Positions 9,114 through 19,031 of a DNA stretch of 64,000 bases are shown here, piece by piece. Numbering within the stretch: position 1 is the stretch's first letter; every line of letters begins with the position of its first letter. The notes beneath the pieces are model-generated. The model searched no databases and was not told the DNA's origin. It saw nothing but the letters and a program-made list of their open reading frames with translations. Where the stretch lies: the NCBI GenBank assembly GCA_026399645.1, contig JAPLQN010000059.1, positions 1-64,000 of the forward strand, in the 5' to 3' direction. The stretch is from Candidatus Methylopumilus sp. GTDB lineage: Bacteria; Pseudomonadota; Gammaproteobacteria; Burkholderiales; Methylophilaceae. The position numbers and the translations under genes were made by a program.

Positions 9114-9917
9114 ATGGAAATTTGGTTACCTATTTTAATCGCTTGTGTGTGTTACCTCACACCAAGTCTGTTGCTATTTAAAAAACAAATACCAGACAAA
9201 AATCTCACTAATTTAAATGCACTATTGATTGGTATAGGTTTATTGGCTCACTTTACAATTCTTAAAGCCAGTATTTCTTTTAATCCAATCAATCTGGGGT
9301 TTTCTAATGCCCTAATTGCCACTTCGTTCTTTAGTATTTTGATTTTTTGGATACTTAATTTTAATAAAAATTTTAATTATCTGCAGCCGTTTTTGCTTAT
9401 CCCATCAGCTTTTTTACTGATCATACATCCCTTATTTTTATCAAATCACTTTCTCACAACTGATTTATCACCATTATTTATTACGCATATTGCGATCGCT
9501 TTATTGGCTTATAGCCTTTTTACTTTTTCAGCTTACGTAGCCATTTTCATTTTAATTTTTGAAAAAAAATTACATCAAAAAAAGAAAATAGACATGATCT
9601 TAAGTGGCTTCCAACCGTTAATTGAAATGGAAAATTTTCTTTTTAATATTAATAAAATTGGGTTTATTTTATTAACCATCACCCTTATCAGCGGCATTCT
9701 ATTTTCAGAGCAACTTTTTGGAACTCCACTTCAGTTTAACCATAAAAGCGTTTTCTCAATATTAGCTTGGCTTATTTATGGGCTTCTTTTAGTGGGCAAA
9801 AGACTTTATGGTTGGCGTGGTAGAAATTCTATCTATATTTCACTCACCGCTTTTGCATTTCTTTTGTTGTCTTATCTTGGCAGCAAATTCGTTTTAGAAA
9901 TTATTCTTCATAGATAA
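9114..9917 (+). CDS. ypjD: YpjD/CcsA-like inner-membrane protein
   Basis: A 267-residue polytopic membrane protein with about eight hydrophobic segments. It resembles the cytochrome c assembly (CcsA/CcmC) superfamily through the THIAIALLAYSLFTFSAYVA segment near residues 123-142. Its position beside ffh matches YpjD (CorE) of enterobacteria, whose role is unsettled and has been linked to Mg2+/Co2+ resistance through CorB/CorC-like proteins. A CNNM/CBS protein of that type lies further along in this window (17355). I see no WWD haem-handling motif, so a true haem lyase role is unlikely. Confidence 0.8.
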   Translation: MEIWLPILIACVCYLTPSLLLFKKQIPDKNLTNLNALLIGIGLLAHFTILKASISFNPINLGFSNALIATSFFSILIFWILNFNKNFNYLQPFLLIPSAFLLIIHPLFLSNHFLTTDLSPLFITHIAIALLAYSLFTFSAYVAIFILIFEKKLHQKKKIDMILSGFQPLIEMENFLFNINKIGFILLTITLISGILFSEQLFGTPLQFNHKSVFSILAWLIYGLLLVGKRLYGWRGRNSIYISLTAFAFLLLSYLGSKFVLEIILHR

Positions 9918-9921
9918 GACA

Positions 9922-10584
9922 TCATCTCAAAGAAATTTGAGGCCAGCCTTTCGATGTCGCATACTCACTTAAAATATCGTCAGAATCAACCGCTACAGGG
10001 TGTGTGACTTTTTGCATTAAAGGTAGGTCATTATGAGAGTCGCTATAGAAATATGACTTTTCAAAACTAGCTAATGATAAATGTTTACTTTGAAGCCATG
10101 CTTCTAGACGTGTGACCTTCCCCTCTTTAAAGGAAGGAAGCCCCGAAACTTTTCCAGTAAATTCACCTTCTTTTTCCTCAGGATCAGTGCCTATCAAATT
10201 TTCAATGTCAAATAATGCGACGATTGGTTTTGTAATAAAGCTATTGGTCGCTGTAATCACAATGATCAGGTCACCTGCTTCCTGATGCTTTTTGACAAGC
10301 GCACGCGCCTTTTCAGTGATCATAGGCTTAATCACTTCTTCTACATATTTTTTAAGGAGTTGGTTCAGAACAGTTCTAGGATTTCTTGCAAGTGGCTTAA
10401 ATTGAAACTCAACGAATGCGTATATATCTAGCGTGCCGGCTTTATAATCCGCGTAGAATTTTTCATTTTTTTCAGCATGAATTGCGCCATCTAGATAGCC
10501 TTCTTGAATAAGAAATCGACTCCAGTTGTAGTCACTGTCGCCAGCTAAAATAGTATTATCTAAATCGAAGAGTGCTAAATTCAA
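9922..10584 (-). CDS. HAD-IB family phosphatase
   Basis: A 220-residue haloacid dehalogenase-type phosphatase of the SerB-like IB subfamily. Motif I is FDLDNT with nucleophile D7 and D9, motif II is around ITATNS, and motif IV is YFYSDSHNDLPLM. The substrate cannot be read from the sequence. Relatives in betaproteobacteria are annotated as HAD-IB hydrolase or histidinol-phosphatase. It begins 8 nt after leuA on the same strand, so it is probably cotranscribed with amino-acid biosynthesis, which fits but does not prove an amino-acid phosphatase role. It ends 4 nt from the end of the convergent ypjD-like gene. Confidence 0.85.
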   Translation of the reverse strand: MNLALFDLDNTILAGDSDYNWSRFLIQEGYLDGAIHAEKNEKFYADYKAGTLDIYAFVEFQFKPLARNPRTVLNQLLKKYVEEVIKPMITEKARALVKKHQEAGDLIIVITATNSFITKPIVALFDIENLIGTDPEEKEGEFTGKVSGLPSFKEGKVTRLEAWLQSKHLSLASFEKSYFYSDSHNDLPLMQKVTHPVAVDSDDILSEYATSKGWPQISLR

Positions 10585-10592
10585 ATTAACCT

Positions 10593-12143
10593 CTAAACCT
10601 GAGGGTGGGCACGTTCTAATTTGGAATGGAGTTTATTTAATCCATTGATATACGCTTTAGCAGATGCAATCACAATATCTATATCCGCACCTTGGCCATT
10701 CACAATACGACCGCCCTTGGCTAATCTGACAGTCACTTCACCTTGAGCGTCTGTGCCGCTTGTGATGTTATTCACAGAATAAAGTTGAAGTTCTGAGCCT
10801 GAGTTTGCAATCTTTTCGATCGCTTTAAATGTGGCGTCTACAGGCCCGCCCCCAGAAGATTCGGCCGTAACCTCTTTTCCATTTTCTGAAATTTTAATGA
10901 CCGCATGAGGCGTTGTGCCTGTTTCTGACATGGCCTTTAAATGAATTAATTTGTAATGCTCTATCGCTTCAGAAGTATATTCTTCGCTCATAAGCGCATG
11001 GATATCTTCATCAAAAATTTCTGATTTTTTATCTGCTAAATCTTTAAATCTTGCAAATGAGGCGTTAATAATATCTTCTGACTGAATGTCGATACCTAAT
11101 TCTTGGAGCCTTGTTTTAAATGCATTACGACCTGACAATTTTCCAAGTGAGATCTTGTTTGCACCCCAACCTACATCTTGAGCGCGCATAATTTCATAGG
11201 TTTCTCTATGTTTTAGAACGCCATCTTGATGAATACCGGATTCATGTGCAAAAGCATTCGCTCCTACAATCGCCTTATTGGGCTGAACGGGATAGCCTGT
11301 AATGGTTGAGACCAATTTCGAAGTCGGGACAATTTGTGTCGTATCAATACCTGTCGTTAAATTAAATAGATCTTTTCTGGTTTTCACTGCCATCACAATT
11401 TCTTCCAGACTTGCATTACCGGCTCTTTCGCCCAATCCATTAATCGTACATTCCACTTGTCTCGCGCCGTTCATCACGGCTGCAAGTGAATTTGCAACTG
11501 CCATGCCTAAGTCATTATGACAATGCGTTGACCATACAACTTTTGAAGAATTTTCAACTTGACTAATGAGGGCCTTCATACGTTCCCCCCAAACACCTGG
11601 GATCGAATATCCAACTGTATCGGGCACGTTGATTGTTTTAGCACCCACTTTAATCACAGCGTTAAACACTTTTACAAGAAAATTCATTTCGGATCGTACT
11701 GCATCTTCAGCAGAAAATTCGACATCGTCGGTATATTCCAAAGACCATTTCACAGCTTGAATGGCTCGATCTAATACTTCATCCTCTGACATGCGAAGTT
11801 TATTTTCCATGTGAATTTTGCTAGTCGCAATGAAGGTATGGATACGTCCTTTTTTTGCGTGCTGAATAGCCTCGCCAGCTTTGCGAATATCATTTTCAAC
11901 AGCACGTGCTAGTGAGCATACAGTCGACTCTTTAATATTTTTTGCAACAGCGCTTATAGAATTAAAGTCTCCAGGGCTTGCCGCTGCAAAGCCTGCCTCA
12001 ATAACGTCGACACCTAGCTTCTCAAGCTGTCTTGCAATACGCAACTTTTCTTCCTGTGTCATGGATGCACCAGGACTTTGCTCCCCATCCCTTAAGGTGG
12101 TATCAAAAATGATCAGTTTGTTATTTTGTGTTTCTTGTTGCAT
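10593..12143 (-). CDS. leuA: 2-Isopropylmalate synthase
   Basis: LeuA condenses acetyl-CoA with 2-ketoisovalerate, the committed step of leucine synthesis. The 516-residue protein has the catalytic TIM barrel with [16 protein letters not shown] near residue 13, metal-binding [12 protein letters not shown] and [12 protein letters not shown]-terminal LeuA allosteric domain (about 390-516) with [15 protein letters not shown] implies leucine feedback inhibition. It starts inside the 3' end of pssA (23-nt overlap), so the two genes are translationally coupled. No leader peptide or attenuator is visible before it. Confidence 0.98.
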   Translation of the reverse strand: MQQETQNNKLIIFDTTLRDGEQSPGASMTQEEKLRIARQLEKLGVDVIEAGFAAASPGDFNSISAVAKNIKESTVCSLARAVENDIRKAGEAIQHAKKGRIHTFIATSKIHMENKLRMSEDEVLDRAIQAVKWSLEYTDDVEFSAEDAVRSEMNFLVKVFNAVIKVGAKTINVPDTVGYSIPGVWGERMKALISQVENSSKVVWSTHCHNDLGMAVANSLAAVMNGARQVECTINGLGERAGNASLEEIVMAVKTRKDLFNLTTGIDTTQIVPTSKLVSTITGYPVQPNKAIVGANAFAHESGIHQDGVLKHRETYEIMRAQDVGWGANKISLGKLSGRNAFKTRLQELGIDIQSEDIINASFARFKDLADKKSEIFDEDIHALMSEEYTSEAIEHYKLIHLKAMSETGTTPHAVIKISENGKEVTAESSGGGPVDATFKAIEKIANSGSELQLYSVNNITSGTDAQGEVTVRLAKGGRIVNGQGADIDIVIASAKAYINGLNKLHSKLERAHPQV

Positions 12144-12933
12144 TCACTATTGCCTTATTTTTAAATTTAAAATTTCTAATGAAATTGAAATAGCCTGACA
12201 AGAAGTAACAACCCACTACAATAAAAATGGCTTCAGGTGGGCTATAAGACACTAGTACAAATGCCAAAATGACTAATAGGATAGCGACGAATGGAACACT
12301 ATTTCTCAGATTAATATCTTTGCCACTATAAAATCTAATTTCACTGACCATTGAAAGTGCAATCACTATGGTGAGTGACCAAGAAACCCATTTCATTTTA
12401 ATCATATTGAAAAAAATCTCGTTGCCACTAAAGCCGTTTTCATTGGATACCCAGACAAAACTTACAAGTAATGCTGCCGCTGCCGGACTTGGTAATCCAA
12501 AAAAATATTTTTTTTCATCTTGGTCTAACTTAACGTTGAAGCGAGCGAGTCTAAAGGCTGCACAACAGCAATAAATAAAAGCCGCAATCCAACCCAACTT
12601 ACCTAAGGGCTTTAATGTCCATACATATAAAATGAGTGCAGGCGCTACACCAAATGACACCATGTCGGAAAGACTATCGTATTCCGCTCCAAAAGCACTT
12701 TCAGTATGAGTCAGTCGTGCGATTCGTCCATCTAATCCATCCATAATAATGGCAATAAAAATCGCAATCGCAGAGAGCTCATAGTTTCCATTCATCGCCT
12801 GAACGATGGAATAAAATCCGGAGAATAAAGCAGCTGTTGTAATAAAATTAGGAAGCAAATAAAAAGTATGCTTACCTATTTTATTTCTTAATAAATCTTC
12901 TTTATTTTTTACGATACTTTTTAACTTTTTCAT
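12121..12933 (-). CDS. pssA: CDP-diacylglycerol-serine O-phosphatidyltransferase
   Basis: It makes phosphatidylserine, the precursor of phosphatidylethanolamine, in the membrane. The CDP-alcohol phosphotransferase signature DGxxARx8GxxxDxxxD is present as DGRIAR...G..Y D..S D around residues 67-90. There are about seven to eight transmembrane segments over 270 residues, the membrane-bound type II enzyme of Bacillus/betaproteobacterial style. It heads pssA-leuA-HAD and diverges from tgt over 111 nt. Confidence 0.95.
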   Translation of the reverse strand: MKKLKSIVKNKEDLLRNKIGKHTFYLLPNFITTAALFSGFYSIVQAMNGNYELSAIAIFIAIIMDGLDGRIARLTHTESAFGAEYDSLSDMVSFGVAPALILYVWTLKPLGKLGWIAAFIYCCCAAFRLARFNVKLDQDEKKYFFGLPSPAAAALLVSFVWVSNENGFSGNEIFFNMIKMKWVSWSLTIVIALSMVSEIRFYSGKDINLRNSVPFVAILLVILAFVLVSYSPPEAIFIVVGCYFLSGYFNFIRNFKFKNKAIVNATRNTK

Positions 12934-13002
12934 GTGTTATTTTTAGTTGGAAACTCAATCTTTTAGTATAACAAAGCTTTAACGATTTCATTAATTCTAA
13001 TT

Positions 13003-13008
13003 TATACT
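13003..13008 (+). promoter_or_regulatory. Possible -10 element (TATACT) for tgt
   Basis: TATACT lies about 37 nt before the tgt ATG in the pssA/tgt divergent gap, with a poor -35 candidate (TTTAAC, about 19 nt upstream). It is the best promoter-like match in this gap on the plus strand, but weak. Confidence 0.3.
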
Positions 13009-13035
13009 CATTGACTTACCGCTATCGAGAACTAA

Positions 13036-14151
<1,116 letters not shown>

Positions 14152-14204
14152 ATGTCTGCTGTGTTAAAATTAACCTTTAAAATTAATTACCTGTAGGAAT
14201 ATAA

Positions 14205-14519
14205 ATGTTTATAAGTTACGCATATGCCGCTGATGCGGTACCCACTGATCTCATGAGCTTTTTGCCATTTATCATCATTTTTGTACTTTTTTACTTCATG
14301 TTAATTCGCCCACAAATGAAACAAGCAAAAGCCCATAAGCTTATGATTGATTCCCTCAAAAAAGATGACGAAATTGTGACCAATGGAGGCTTACTTGGTA
14401 AAGTGGTCAAAATTAAAGATCAGTATGTCACCATAGAAATTGCGGCTGGCACTCAAATTCATATCCAGAAACAATCCGTCATAACCTTGCTAACTAAAGG
14501 CACGATAAAATCTATCTAA
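14205..14519 (+). CDS. yajC: Preprotein translocase subunit YajC
   Basis: A 104-residue inner-membrane accessory of SecDF. One transmembrane helix (about residues 18-37, including FLPFIIIFVLFYFMLIRPQ) is followed by a cytoplasmic domain with the family's GGLLGKVVKIKDQYVTIEIA. A GTAGGAAT ribosome site precedes the ATG. It is the first gene of yajC-secD-secF. Confidence 0.96.
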   Translation: MFISYAYAADAVPTDLMSFLPFIIIFVLFYFMLIRPQMKQAKAHKLMIDSLKKDDEIVTNGGLLGKVVKIKDQYVTIEIAAGTQIHIQKQSVITLLTKGTIKSI

Positions 14520-14546
14520 TTTCTGAAGTGATAGCTTAAGTTCATC

Positions 14547-16400
14547 ATGAATCAATACCCTAAATGGAAGTATGGTCTTGTCTTAATTGCAATTTTTATT
14601 GGGCTTATTTACTCAATTCCTAATTTTTTTGGGGAATCGCCTGCAGTTCAAATCATGCCAACCAAGTCATCAGATAAATTAGATTTATCTATATTGGCTT
14701 CGATTGAAGGTAGTTTAAAAGAGGCAAATCTTCCTTTCGATGGCATCGTGCAAGAACCCAATGGCATTAAAATTAAATTTGCAAATCCTGATAACCAACT
14801 TAAAGCAAAAGATATTCTTCAAAATGCGCTAGGTGTTAACTATGTCATTGCACTTAACCTAGTTTCTAAATCGCCTTCATGGCTATCTAAAATTGGTGCT
14901 ATTCCAATGTATTTGGGTTTGGATCTAAGAGGTGGCGTGCACTTTCTGCTTCAGGTAGATATGAAAGCTGCATCGGAACAAGCAGCTGAGAGCAACCTCA
15001 ATGATTTCCGCATGACACTCAGGAAAGAACGTATTTCTTATATTGGTGCTTCTAGATTAAACGAAATTGTAAAACTTCAATTCGACAGTCAAGAAGATCT
15101 CGAAAAAGCTAAAAAACTTATCAAAGTAAATTACCCGGATTTAATGGTCAATGAATCATCGTTTGGTAAAGATAAAGCGCTTGATATTAGTATGAGCGAA
15201 ATGGGCAAGAAAAAAATTCAAGAATTTGCGCTCAAACAAAACTTACAAACACTTCATAACCGTATTAACGAACTGGGCGTTGCTGAGCCTATCATTCAAC
15301 AACAAGGTTTAGATCGAATCGTAGTCCAACTTCCTGGCGTTCAAGACACAGCAAAAGCTAAAGAAATTCTTGGTCGAACAGCGACACTGGAAATTAGATT
15401 AGTCGATGAAGATAAAACAGATATCGCTTCGTTAGAAAGCGCACAAAAAGGTAATGCACCTTATGGTGACGATCTTTTTAAAGATAGAGATGGTAGACCC
15501 ATCCTCGTTAAGAAAAATGTATTACTGACAGGCGAAAGAATCACAGATGCTGGGCCTGGGGTCGATCAACAATCAGGAAGATCTGTTGTTCATGTCACTC
15601 TAGATGGAAGAGGCTCAAACATATTTAAACAAGTCACGCGAGAAAATGTAGGGAAGCGTTTAGCTATTCTTCTTGTAGAAAAAGGGCAAACGGAAGTTGT
15701 AACAGCCCCAGTCATCCAACAGGAAATTGGTGGTGGTCGAGTACAAATTTCTGGTATGAATAGCCCTCAAGAGGCTACTGATATATCTCTTTTATTAAGA
15801 GCCGGAGCATTGGCTGCACCTATGCAAATTATTGAAGAGCGAACAGTGGGTCCTAGCATGGGGGAAGAAAATATTAAACGCGGTGTTCACTCGACTTTAT
15901 GGGGTTTTGCAGCAATTTCTATCATGATGATTATTTACTACATGGCCTTTGGTGGCGTTTCTATTTTTGCGCTTGCTGTAAATTTATTATTACTCGTCGC
16001 TTTATTATCTATTATTCAAGCTACCCTAACACTTCCTGGATTAGCAGCGATTGCCTTGGCATTAGGTATGGCGATTGATGCAAATGTACTCATTAATGAA
16101 AGAATCAGGGAAGAACTTAGAAATGGCAACACGCCGCAAGCAAGTATTCATGCTGGTTATGATCGGGCTTTTGATACTATTCTTGACTCTAATGTCACTA
16201 CATTAATTGCAGGTCTTGCCTTATTCATGTTTGGTACAGGCCCTATTAAAGGGTTTGCTGTTGTTCACGTATTAGGTATTTTAACTTCTATGTTCAGTGC
16301 TATTTTAGTATCAAGAGCGCTTGTCAATATTATGTATGGTTATCGTCGCAAAATTGATAAATTGTCTATTGGTCAAATTTTTAGACCGAAAGAAGATTAA
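14547..16400 (+). CDS. secD: Protein translocase subunit SecD
   Basis: SecD works with SecF in the inner membrane and uses the proton gradient to pull secreted proteins through SecYEG. The 617-residue protein has an N-terminal helix, the GLDLRGGVHFLLQVD signature, a large periplasmic P1 region, and a C-terminal six-helix RND-like domain with ALALGMAIDANVLINERIREEL. Length and order are normal. secF follows after 2 nt. Confidence 0.98.
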   Translation: MNQYPKWKYGLVLIAIFIGLIYSIPNFFGESPAVQIMPTKSSDKLDLSILASIEGSLKEANLPFDGIVQEPNGIKIKFANPDNQLKAKDILQNALGVNYVIALNLVSKSPSWLSKIGAIPMYLGLDLRGGVHFLLQVDMKAASEQAAESNLNDFRMTLRKERISYIGASRLNEIVKLQFDSQEDLEKAKKLIKVNYPDLMVNESSFGKDKALDISMSEMGKKKIQEFALKQNLQTLHNRINELGVAEPIIQQQGLDRIVVQLPGVQDTAKAKEILGRTATLEIRLVDEDKTDIASLESAQKGNAPYGDDLFKDRDGRPILVKKNVLLTGERITDAGPGVDQQSGRSVVHVTLDGRGSNIFKQVTRENVGKRLAILLVEKGQTEVVTAPVIQQEIGGGRVQISGMNSPQEATDISLLLRAGALAAPMQIIEERTVGPSMGEENIKRGVHSTLWGFAAISIMMIIYYMAFGGVSIFALAVNLLLLVALLSIIQATLTLPGLAAIALALGMAIDANVLINERIREELRNGNTPQASIHAGYDRAFDTILDSNVTTLIAGLALFMFGTGPIKGFAVVHVLGILTSMFSAILVSRALVNIMYGYRRKIDKLSIGQIFRPKED

Positions 16401-16402
16401 TT

Positions 16403-17341
16403 ATGGAATTATTTAGAATAAAAAAAGATATCCCTTTTATGAGTTACGGTCGATTAACTACGACCATTTCTCTCATTACATTTATTATTTCTGTTCTCTT
16501 TTTAAGCATCAAAGGCCTTAATCTTGGTGTAGATTTTACTGGTGGCACGCTTATGGAAGTAAGTTATAGCCACCCAGCAGATATCGATAAGATTCGTCAA
16601 GTCATGGATAAAATTGATCTTAAAGACACGACAGTACAAAACTTTGGTACAAGTAAAGATGTATTAATCCGCTTGCCTATTCGACAAGATTTATCTATCG
16701 CTCAATTATCAGAAAAAGTATCAGCAGCACTTATTGAAAGTGATAAAGATACAAAGATTCAAAGAGTAGAGTCTGTCGGATCACAAGTTGGGGAAGAGCT
16801 CTATGCAAATGGCGCACTCGCCCTGCTACTTGTCTGTTTTGGAATTATTGCTTATCTCGCATTAAGATTTGAATGGCGTTTTGCAGTTGCTGCCATCATT
16901 GCAAATATGCATGATGTCATTATTATTTTAGGCTTCTTTGCATTTTTCCAATGGGAATTTAACCTCACGGTCCTCGCAGCTATCCTTGCTGTATTAGGTT
17001 ATTCTGTAAACGAATCGGTTGTGGTTTTTGATCGCGTCAGAGAAAATTTTAAAAAAATGAGAAAAGCGAATGTGGTTGAAGTCATTGACAATGCAATCAC
17101 AAGAACTATGTCTCGAACTGTCATCACACATCTTATGACTCAAACAATGGTGTGCTCGATGTTATTTTTTGGCGGGGAAACACTTCATAACTTTGCTCTT
17201 GCATTAACTATTGGTATTTTATTTGGCATCTATTCATCAGTGCTTGTTGCATGTCCAGTTGCAATGTGGCTTGGTGTATCTCAGCGCAATCTCGTTCCAG
17301 ATCAACCCAAAGAAGATACGTCACAAGAAATTAATCCATAA
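16403..17341 (+). CDS. secF: Protein translocase subunit SecF
   Basis: This is the partner of SecD. The 312 residues carry the GVDFTGGTLMEVSY signature after the first helix and a C-terminal export domain with VLGYSVNESVVVFDRVRENF. It starts 2 nt after secD. The downstream CNNM protein begins 13 nt later, so it may be cotranscribed with the Sec genes. Confidence 0.98.
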   Translation: MELFRIKKDIPFMSYGRLTTTISLITFIISVLFLSIKGLNLGVDFTGGTLMEVSYSHPADIDKIRQVMDKIDLKDTTVQNFGTSKDVLIRLPIRQDLSIAQLSEKVSAALIESDKDTKIQRVESVGSQVGEELYANGALALLLVCFGIIAYLALRFEWRFAVAAIIANMHDVIIILGFFAFFQWEFNLTVLAAILAVLGYSVNESVVVFDRVRENFKKMRKANVVEVIDNAITRTMSRTVITHLMTQTMVCSMLFFGGETLHNFALALTIGILFGIYSSVLVACPVAMWLGVSQRNLVPDQPKEDTSQEINP

Positions 17342-17354
17342 GTTTTTTTAAACT

Positions 17355-18632
17355 TTGAATACCCTTTCTATTAGTTATCAATTTGTCATTCTTATAGCTT
17401 TGCTCGCTATTGCTGCTTTTTTCTCGCTTGCTGAAACAAGCTTAATGACACTCAACCGCTATCGGTTAAAACACTTAGTCTCTCAAGGCAATCATGCCGC
17501 AATACTCACAAATAAATTACTTTCTTCGCCTGCAAAGCTTTTAGGCGTCATTCTCCTTTGTAAAGAATTTGCAAGCGCAGCATCTGCAATGATTGTAACT
17601 ATTATTACAGTTCGCCTCTATGGAGAAGGTCAAATAGCCCTTATGGCTGGAACTTTAGTGACCACATTCTTAATTCTCATTTTTGGTGAAGTATCTCCGA
17701 AAGTTATTGCAGCTTCCAAGCCAGAGAGATTTGCATTTTTCTGTGGCTATATCCTTTACCCTCTTTTAAAAATTCTTTATCCGATTGTTGCGGTAGTAAA
17801 CTTTTTTGTATTAAGTTTTGTAAAAATATTTAATGTCAAAATTGATTTGAATAATAATCTTCATGCAATATCAATGGATGAATTAAGAAGTATTATTTCA
17901 GAAGCAGGTCAATTCATTCCGAATCAGCATCGCAAAATACTACTTAATGTATTTGAGCTCGAGCGTATTACGGTAGACGACATTATGATTCCGCATACTT
18001 TTGTTGAAACAATTGATTTTGACTTAATGGATGAAGAAATTATTCAGAAATTACTTTCTTTCCAGCACAGCAGGATACTGGTAAAAATAAATTCGCCTGA
18101 CAGTATCTTAGGGTTACTTAATACTCAAAAAATTATTAAGCAACTTAATATCCATGATTCATTAAATAAAATTACAAAGGATGATTTAAAGGTGCTCATT
18201 TCAGAACCTTACTTTATTCCATCTGGCACACCTTTATACACTCAAATGCAGCACTTTCAAGATAGGCAAGAAAGAATTGGTTTAATTGTAAATGAGCATG
18301 GTGAGTTTATTGGGCTTATAAGTCTTGAAGATATTCTAGAAGAAATTGTTGGTGAATTTAATTTAGATTTTCTTTCGAAATCATCTAAATTTAGTCAAGA
18401 CGAAGATGGGGGATGGATTGTAGATGGCAGTTTAACGATTCGAACACTTAATAAAAAATTGAATCTTCAATTTCCAATTGACGGGCCTAAGACATTAAAT
18501 GGCTTAGTGTTAGAATACTTCGAAGATATCCCAGAACCGAATACAAGTTTCAAGATTGCCAACCATACTATGGAAGTCCTTCAGTCTCACGACCGAATTG
18601 TAAAGAGCATAAAAATCTACCCTCTGTCGTAA
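17355..18632 (+). CDS. CNNM/CorC-family membrane protein with CBS domains
   Basis: A 425-residue protein with an N-terminal DUF21/CNNM membrane domain (four helices in about residues 1-180), two CBS domains (about 200-335, with DIMIPHTFVETIDFD and LIVNEHGEFIGLISLEDILEEIVG) and a C-terminal CorC/HlyC domain. Relatives such as CorB (YfjD) take part in Mg2+/Co2+ transport, and CBS domains bind adenine nucleotides. The start is TTG at 17355; no nearby ATG precedes the first helix. The presence of a ypjD-like gene at 9114 parallels the enterobacterial corB-ypjD association, but here the two are far apart. Confidence 0.88.
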   Translation: MNTLSISYQFVILIALLAIAAFFSLAETSLMTLNRYRLKHLVSQGNHAAILTNKLLSSPAKLLGVILLCKEFASAASAMIVTIITVRLYGEGQIALMAGTLVTTFLILIFGEVSPKVIAASKPERFAFFCGYILYPLLKILYPIVAVVNFFVLSFVKIFNVKIDLNNNLHAISMDELRSIISEAGQFIPNQHRKILLNVFELERITVDDIMIPHTFVETIDFDLMDEEIIQKLLSFQHSRILVKINSPDSILGLLNTQKIIKQLNIHDSLNKITKDDLKVLISEPYFIPSGTPLYTQMQHFQDRQERIGLIVNEHGEFIGLISLEDILEEIVGEFNLDFLSKSSKFSQDEDGGWIVDGSLTIRTLNKKLNLQFPIDGPKTLNGLVLEYFEDIPEPNTSFKIANHTMEVLQSHDRIVKSIKIYPLS

Positions 18633-18707
18633 TTTTTTTAAAATTCTCCTGAAGAATTGCTTGAGTTTTTATTTTTTTTAATCACAATAATAAATAGGAA
18701 TTAGCTC

Positions 18708-19022
18708 ATGCCAAAAGTAAATGCAACTGAAGACATAAAGCATAGTAAAAAAAAAGCTAAGACTAAACTTCCTAGCATGTATAAAGTTATTATACTGAAT
18801 GATGACTTTACGCCCATGGAATTCGTTGTGAATACAATTCAGCGTTTTTTTAATAAAAGTGTTGATGAGGCCACTCGTATAATGTTAAAAATACATACAG
18901 AGGGCTTGGGTGTATGTGGGATATTCCCTGTAGATATTGCAGAAACAAAAATGAATCAAGTGCTAAACTTTGCTAAAGAACACCAACATCCTTTGCAATG
19001 TATTATTGAAAGAATTGATTAA
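18708..19022 (+). CDS. clpS: ClpAP adaptor ClpS
   Basis: ClpS presents N-degron substrates to ClpA for degradation by ClpAP. The 104-residue protein has a flexible charged N-terminus (about residues 1-25) and the core YKVIILNDDFTPMEFVV with substrate-pocket residues, followed by VDEATRIMLKIHTEGLGVCGIF. A TAGGAA site precedes the ATG. It lies 9 nt before clpA, the standard pair. Confidence 0.97.
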   Translation: MPKVNATEDIKHSKKKAKTKLPSMYKVIILNDDFTPMEFVVNTIQRFFNKSVDEATRIMLKIHTEGLGVCGIFPVDIAETKMNQVLNFAKEHQHPLQCIIERID

Positions 19023-19031
19023 ATTTAAATT